Source of the DNA: Methanobacteriaceae archaeon
GTDB taxonomy: Archaea > Methanobacteriota > Methanobacteria > Methanobacteriales > Methanobacteriaceae
Direction of reading: 5' to 3'
Length of the DNA stretch: 7,645 nt
Assembly (NCBI GenBank): GCA_017883605.1
Contig: JADGNH010000093.1
Span: 1-7,645, forward strand
The notes below the pieces were generated by a model that saw only the letters and a program-made list of their open reading frames with translations, did not search any database and was not told the origin of the DNA. Shown here one piece after another: positions 5,733-7,645 of this stretch; within the stretch, counting starts at the first letter, position 1, and every line of letters starts with the position of its first letter. The translations under genes and the position numbers were made by a program.

Positions 5733-5981
5733 ATGAGAGTAAAAGAAGAAATTATTGGAAAAGAAGTTTTAGACAACTCTGCAGTGATAATTGGTAAAGT
5801 AAAGGATGTGGAAGTGAACTTTGAAACCAGGGAACTGGAGGCCTTTGTTGTTAGTAAAGGCGGAATTTCCCAGGATCTCGGTATTTCCAAAAGCGAAACC
5901 CTGGTACCTTATGACATGGTAAAAATGATAGGGGATAAAATTCTACTCAAAAGTACAGTGGAAGGAGGAATGGAAGACTAG
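5733..5981 (+). CDS. Single PRC-barrel domain protein
   Basis: This 82-residue cytoplasmic protein is essentially one PRC-barrel domain. Characteristic pieces are the opening V-x-EEIIGKEVLD (3-14), the GKVKDVEV strand (21-28), a middle L-E-A-F-V-V strand (35-40) and the close VPYDMVKMIGDKILLK (58-73). Stand-alone members of this length are widespread in methanogens; their role is not known, though the fold binds protein partners or RNA in other settings. It has half the length of the two-domain PRC protein at 2584-3090 and lacks its cysteines. AAGGTGAT (5722-5729) stands three bases before the ATG, fixing the start. The gene appears to be transcribed alone from its own promoter, with the inverted repeat at 5675-5710 as candidate control site. 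No helical or membrane segment is evident. Confidence 0.88.
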   Translation: MRVKEEIIGKEVLDNSAVIIGKVKDVEVNFETRELEAFVVSKGGISQDLGISKSETLVPYDMVKMIGDKILLKSTVEGGMED

Positions 5982-6067
5982 GAGGTTTTTTAAACTGGGT
6001 GTTAATAACGAAATTGTAAATAAGATTTTTTATCGTTTCCCATAGACAAATAAATTCTTAAAACTAC

Positions 6068-6078
6068 TTTTTTTATTT
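6068..6078 (+). terminator. T-tract after the PRC-barrel gene
   Basis: Seven T, an A and three more T occur about 87 bases after the PRC stop and 16 bases before the zinc-finger start. It may end the PRC transcript. No hairpin was seen. If active, the zinc-finger gene needs a promoter overlapping this stretch. Confidence 0.35.
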
Positions 6079-6093
6079 AAAAACGGTGTTTTC

Positions 6094-6243
6094 TTGGAAA
6101 TCAGAGGCTTATGCAACATCTGTGGAAAGCCAGGTAGGATGTACACCTGCTCTCTGTGCGGAGGTCTGGTATGCAGCTCCTGCTATGAACCTCGCCACGG
6201 AGTCTGTTCTATTTGTAAATCCGGGAATAGATCAATGAAGTAA
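6094..6243 (+). CDS. Cysteine-rich zinc-finger microprotein upstream of pyrE
   Basis: A 49-codon frame with a TTG start encodes a small protein with nine potential zinc ligands. Cysteines lie at 7, 10, 19, 22, 27, 30, 38 and 41 and a histidine at 35, giving CX2C-X8-CX2C-X4-CX2C-X4-H-X2-CX2C. This spacing supports two zinc sites, probably interleaved as in HIT-type, RING-like or B-box-like fingers, and the remainder is short and basic at the end (KSGNRSMK). The start is supported by GGTG (6085-6088) at the same distance from the start codon as in neighbouring genes; no ATG or GTG exists in this frame upstream of the first cysteine pair. A stop lies at 6049-6051, so the gene cannot be much longer. 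GC content is higher than in the flanks, as expected for coding DNA. It precedes pyrE by 84 bases on the same strand, which suggests cotranscription. Function unknown; nucleic-acid or protein binding is inferred from the finger only. Confidence 0.8.
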   Translation: MEIRGLCNICGKPGRMYTCSLCGGLVCSSCYEPRHGVCSICKSGNRSMK

Positions 6244-6327
6244 ATCTTTTAAATAAATCATGAAGTACATCCAGGAATAAACAATTGAAATATGGGATTA
6301 GATAAAAAAAATTATGAGAAATAAACA

Positions 6328-6864
6328 ATGAATAAAGGACAGAAACACCTTATTGAACTTCTTAAAGAGAATAAGGTTGTGAAATTTGGCAATTTCAAGC
6401 TCTCCTCAGGCAGGGAGAGCCATTATTATGTGGACATGAAAAAGGCCGTAACAGATCCCCTGATTCTCTCTGATGTGGCGAAAATAATCTCCGAGAGAAT
6501 AGATAGGAGGGTTACAGATAAAATAGCCGGACCGGCACTGGGGGCTATACCACTGGTTACTGCTGTTTCGCTGCGATCTGAAATCCCCATGCTCATGATC
6601 AGAAAAGCCAAGAAAGGTTACGGCACCTCCGAACTGATAGAAGGAGATCTGCAGGAGGGTGATGGGGTGGTGCTCATCGAAGATGTGACAACCACTGGAA
6701 ACTCACTTCTAAAGGCAATTCAGGCGGTTAAAGATAATGGGGGAAATATTGAAAGGGTTTTTGTGGTGGTGGACCGTGCTGAAGGTGCCCTGGAAAATCT
6801 TAAAAAGAATGGATTTACTTTAGAGCCCCTAGTTTCTGTGAAAGACTTAAAAAAGCATAATTAG
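6328..6864 (+). CDS. pyrE: Orotate phosphoribosyltransferase
   Basis: PyrE joins orotate to PRPP, giving orotidine 5'-phosphate and pyrophosphate in the fifth step of UMP synthesis. The 178-residue length is normal for archaeal enzymes. The PRPP-binding motif VVLIEDVTTTGNS is at 114-126, the flexible catalytic loop RKAKKGYGTSELIEG at 92-106, and the N-terminal substrate-contact segment LSSGRESHYYVDMK at 25-38. ATG 6328 is the first usable start because TAA (6322-6324) precedes it in frame. Unlike its neighbours it has no convincing ribosome binding site: only GAG at 6316-6318. A five-codon frame (6314-6331) ends in TGA overlapping the pyrE ATG. It follows the zinc-finger gene and is convergent with moaB. 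No pyrF or other pyrimidine gene is in view, so the pathway is dispersed. Confidence 0.95.
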   Translation: MNKGQKHLIELLKENKVVKFGNFKLSSGRESHYYVDMKKAVTDPLILSDVAKIISERIDRRVTDKIAGPALGAIPLVTAVSLRSEIPMLMIRKAKKGYGTSELIEGDLQEGDGVVLIEDVTTTGNSLLKAIQAVKDNGGNIERVFVVVDRAEGALENLKKNGFTLEPLVSVKDLKKHN

Positions 6865-6890
6865 CTCTAAAAATGGGATTTCTATTCATT

Positions 6891-6923
6891 AACATCTCTT
6901 TTTTTTATAACATTTCTTTTTTT
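6891..6923 (+). terminator. Double T-tract terminator of pyrE
   Basis: AACATCTC followed by eight T (6899-6906) and then ACATTTC followed by seven T (6917-6923) form two similar termination stretches about 35 and 53 bases after the stop. The pair looks like a duplicated element. Confidence 0.55.
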
Positions 6924-6927
6924 ATTA

Positions 6928-6986
6928 TTAAAGGTCCATTCCTTTTTGTTGAAGGTCCTTCCATTTATTGAAAGATCCATTCTCTG
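6928..6986. repeat. Three degenerate 20-bp tandem units
   Basis: TTAAAGGTCCATTCC (from 6928), TTGAAGGTCCTTCC (from 6949) and TTGAAAGATCCATTC (from 6968) are related copies with spacings of 21 and 19 bp. The middle copy holds GAAGGTCCTTC (6951-6961), an 11-bp odd-centred palindrome. The array fills the space between the pyrE terminator and the end of moaB. Confidence 0.6.
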
Positions 6987-6989
6987 AAA

Positions 6990-7514
6990 TTATTCCCTTA
7001 AATGTTTCACCAGATGCCCCAATTCTGGTAATATTATTTTAAGGCCAAGTTTTACTGCGTTAGGAGATCCGGGCATTGAAATAATCAATGTTCTCTTATA
7101 AACTCCTGCAGTAGCTCTACTTAGTATAGCTCCGGTTCCTAACTCTTTATAGGTTTCGTATCGGAAAATCTCCCCGAATCCATCCAGTTCCTTTTCCAGT
7201 ATATCTTTCAAAGTCTCGATGGTTATATCCCTTGTTCCTATTCCTGTACCTCCGGTGGTTATTATTACCTCTACCTTCTCTTTTTCCACCAAATCATTTA
7301 TCTTGGATAGGAGAAGCTTTGGATCGTCGGGTATAACTGAGTAGGATGAAACCTCATGTTTATCCTCTAAAGCTTTTATTATGAGATCTCCAGAGATATC
7401 TGTATTCTTAGATTCAAGATAATCCTTGTATTTTGAGTCACTTAAGGTTATAACCCCTGTTTTGACTGATGAAGGGGATTTTTTTCTGTGTTCTTCCATA
7501 CTTTTGCTTTTCAT
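6990..7514 (-). CDS. moaB: MoaB/MogA-family molybdenum cofactor biosynthesis protein
   Basis: The product is 174 residues, normal for MoaB. The motifs in order are the first strand TGVITLSDSK (19-28), the glycine loop TTGGTGIGTRD (86-96) that holds the pterin or nucleotide, DGFGE (111-115), SRATAG (132-137) and MPGSPNAV (147-154). Members of this family adenylylate molybdopterin before metal insertion. In methanogens the cofactor serves the molybdenum or tungsten enzymes formylmethanofuran dehydrogenase and formate dehydrogenase. The ATG at 7514 is preferred over the internal methionine 6, since GTGTGAGA precedes it and nothing suitable precedes the other. A basic, serine-rich N-terminal stretch (1-18) extends beyond the conserved fold. 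The gene is convergent with pyrE and no other cofactor gene is adjacent. Confidence 0.92.
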   Translation of the reverse strand: MKSKSMEEHRKKSPSSVKTGVITLSDSKYKDYLESKNTDISGDLIIKALEDKHEVSSYSVIPDDPKLLLSKINDLVEKEKVEVIITTGGTGIGTRDITIETLKDILEKELDGFGEIFRYETYKELGTGAILSRATAGVYKRTLIISMPGSPNAVKLGLKIILPELGHLVKHLRE

Positions 7515-7570
7515 TATCTCACACTCGAATTTCAGGTTTTTTTTATAATAGGTGATAAGCAGGGGTAAAG

Positions 7571-7578
7571 TATATATT
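7571..7578 (-). promoter_or_regulatory. Possible TATA box of moaB
   Basis: On the minus strand AATATATA would place transcription start near 7548 and give a leader of about 34 bases. A second AT element, TATTATAAAA (complement of 7541-7550), is closer and would give almost no leader. The direct repeat TTGGAGTT at 7577-7584 and 7601-7608 overlaps and flanks the box. Confidence 0.35.
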
Positions 7579-7645
7579 GGAGTTGTTTATCAATATTATG
7601 TTGGAGTTCAGGTAGTTGTGCAAACATTCAACTCACCTATTTAAG

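Noticed and set aside
7532..7627. 31-codon minus-strand frame upstream of moaB, preceded by AGGTGA
   Set aside because: It overlaps the likely moaB TATA region, has no recognisable composition, and could arise by chance. A leader peptide is possible but unsupported.

Overview
The window looks like chromosomal DNA of a methanogenic archaeon, most likely Methanobacterium or a close relative in the Methanobacteriales. The reasons are AT-rich spacers, strong archaeal ribosome binding sites complementary to an ACCUCC-type 16S tail and placed three bases before the start codon, TATA-like boxes, T-tract terminators, PRC-barrel proteins of archaeal type, and exported proteins dense in N-X-S/T sequons. 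Genus assignment is inference; no rRNA gene is present.

Layout from left to right. (1) The last 62 codons of an ACR3-type arsenite efflux permease (2-190, +). (2) An exported eight-bladed PQQ-like beta-propeller protein (427-1692, +), whose stop codon abuts a 29-bp tandem repeat. (3) A membrane-anchored PsbP-like protein (1959-2477, +). (4) A two-domain PRC-barrel protein on the minus strand (2584-3090), convergent with gene 3. (5) A 565-bp divergent spacer (3091-3655) rich in repeats: a degenerate 29-bp tandem array, a perfect 32-bp direct repeat and a GC-rich 9-bp doublet. (6) A two-gene operon made of a small one-helix accessory protein (3656-3862, GTG start) and a sodium/solute symporter (3874-5472), closed by a hairpin and T-tract terminator. 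(7) A single-domain PRC-barrel protein (5733-5981) with a 9-bp inverted repeat in its leader. (8) A 49-residue cysteine-rich zinc-finger protein with a TTG start (6094-6243), followed by pyrE (6328-6864). (9) moaB on the minus strand (6990-7514), convergent with pyrE.

The genes are mostly independent housekeeping or surface functions: arsenite export, cell-surface proteins, sodium-coupled uptake, pyrimidine synthesis and molybdenum/tungsten cofactor synthesis. Close functional links are plausible for the accessory protein with the symporter (11-bp gap, ribosome binding site of the second overlapping the stop of the first) and, more weakly, for the zinc-finger protein with pyrE (84-bp gap). 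Two PRC-barrel genes bracket the symporter operon.

No mobile element, CRISPR array, tRNA or rRNA is visible. The least explained content is the zinc-finger microprotein upstream of pyrE and the repeated pattern of short tandem or direct duplications, with periods of 19-41 bp, in nearly every spacer.
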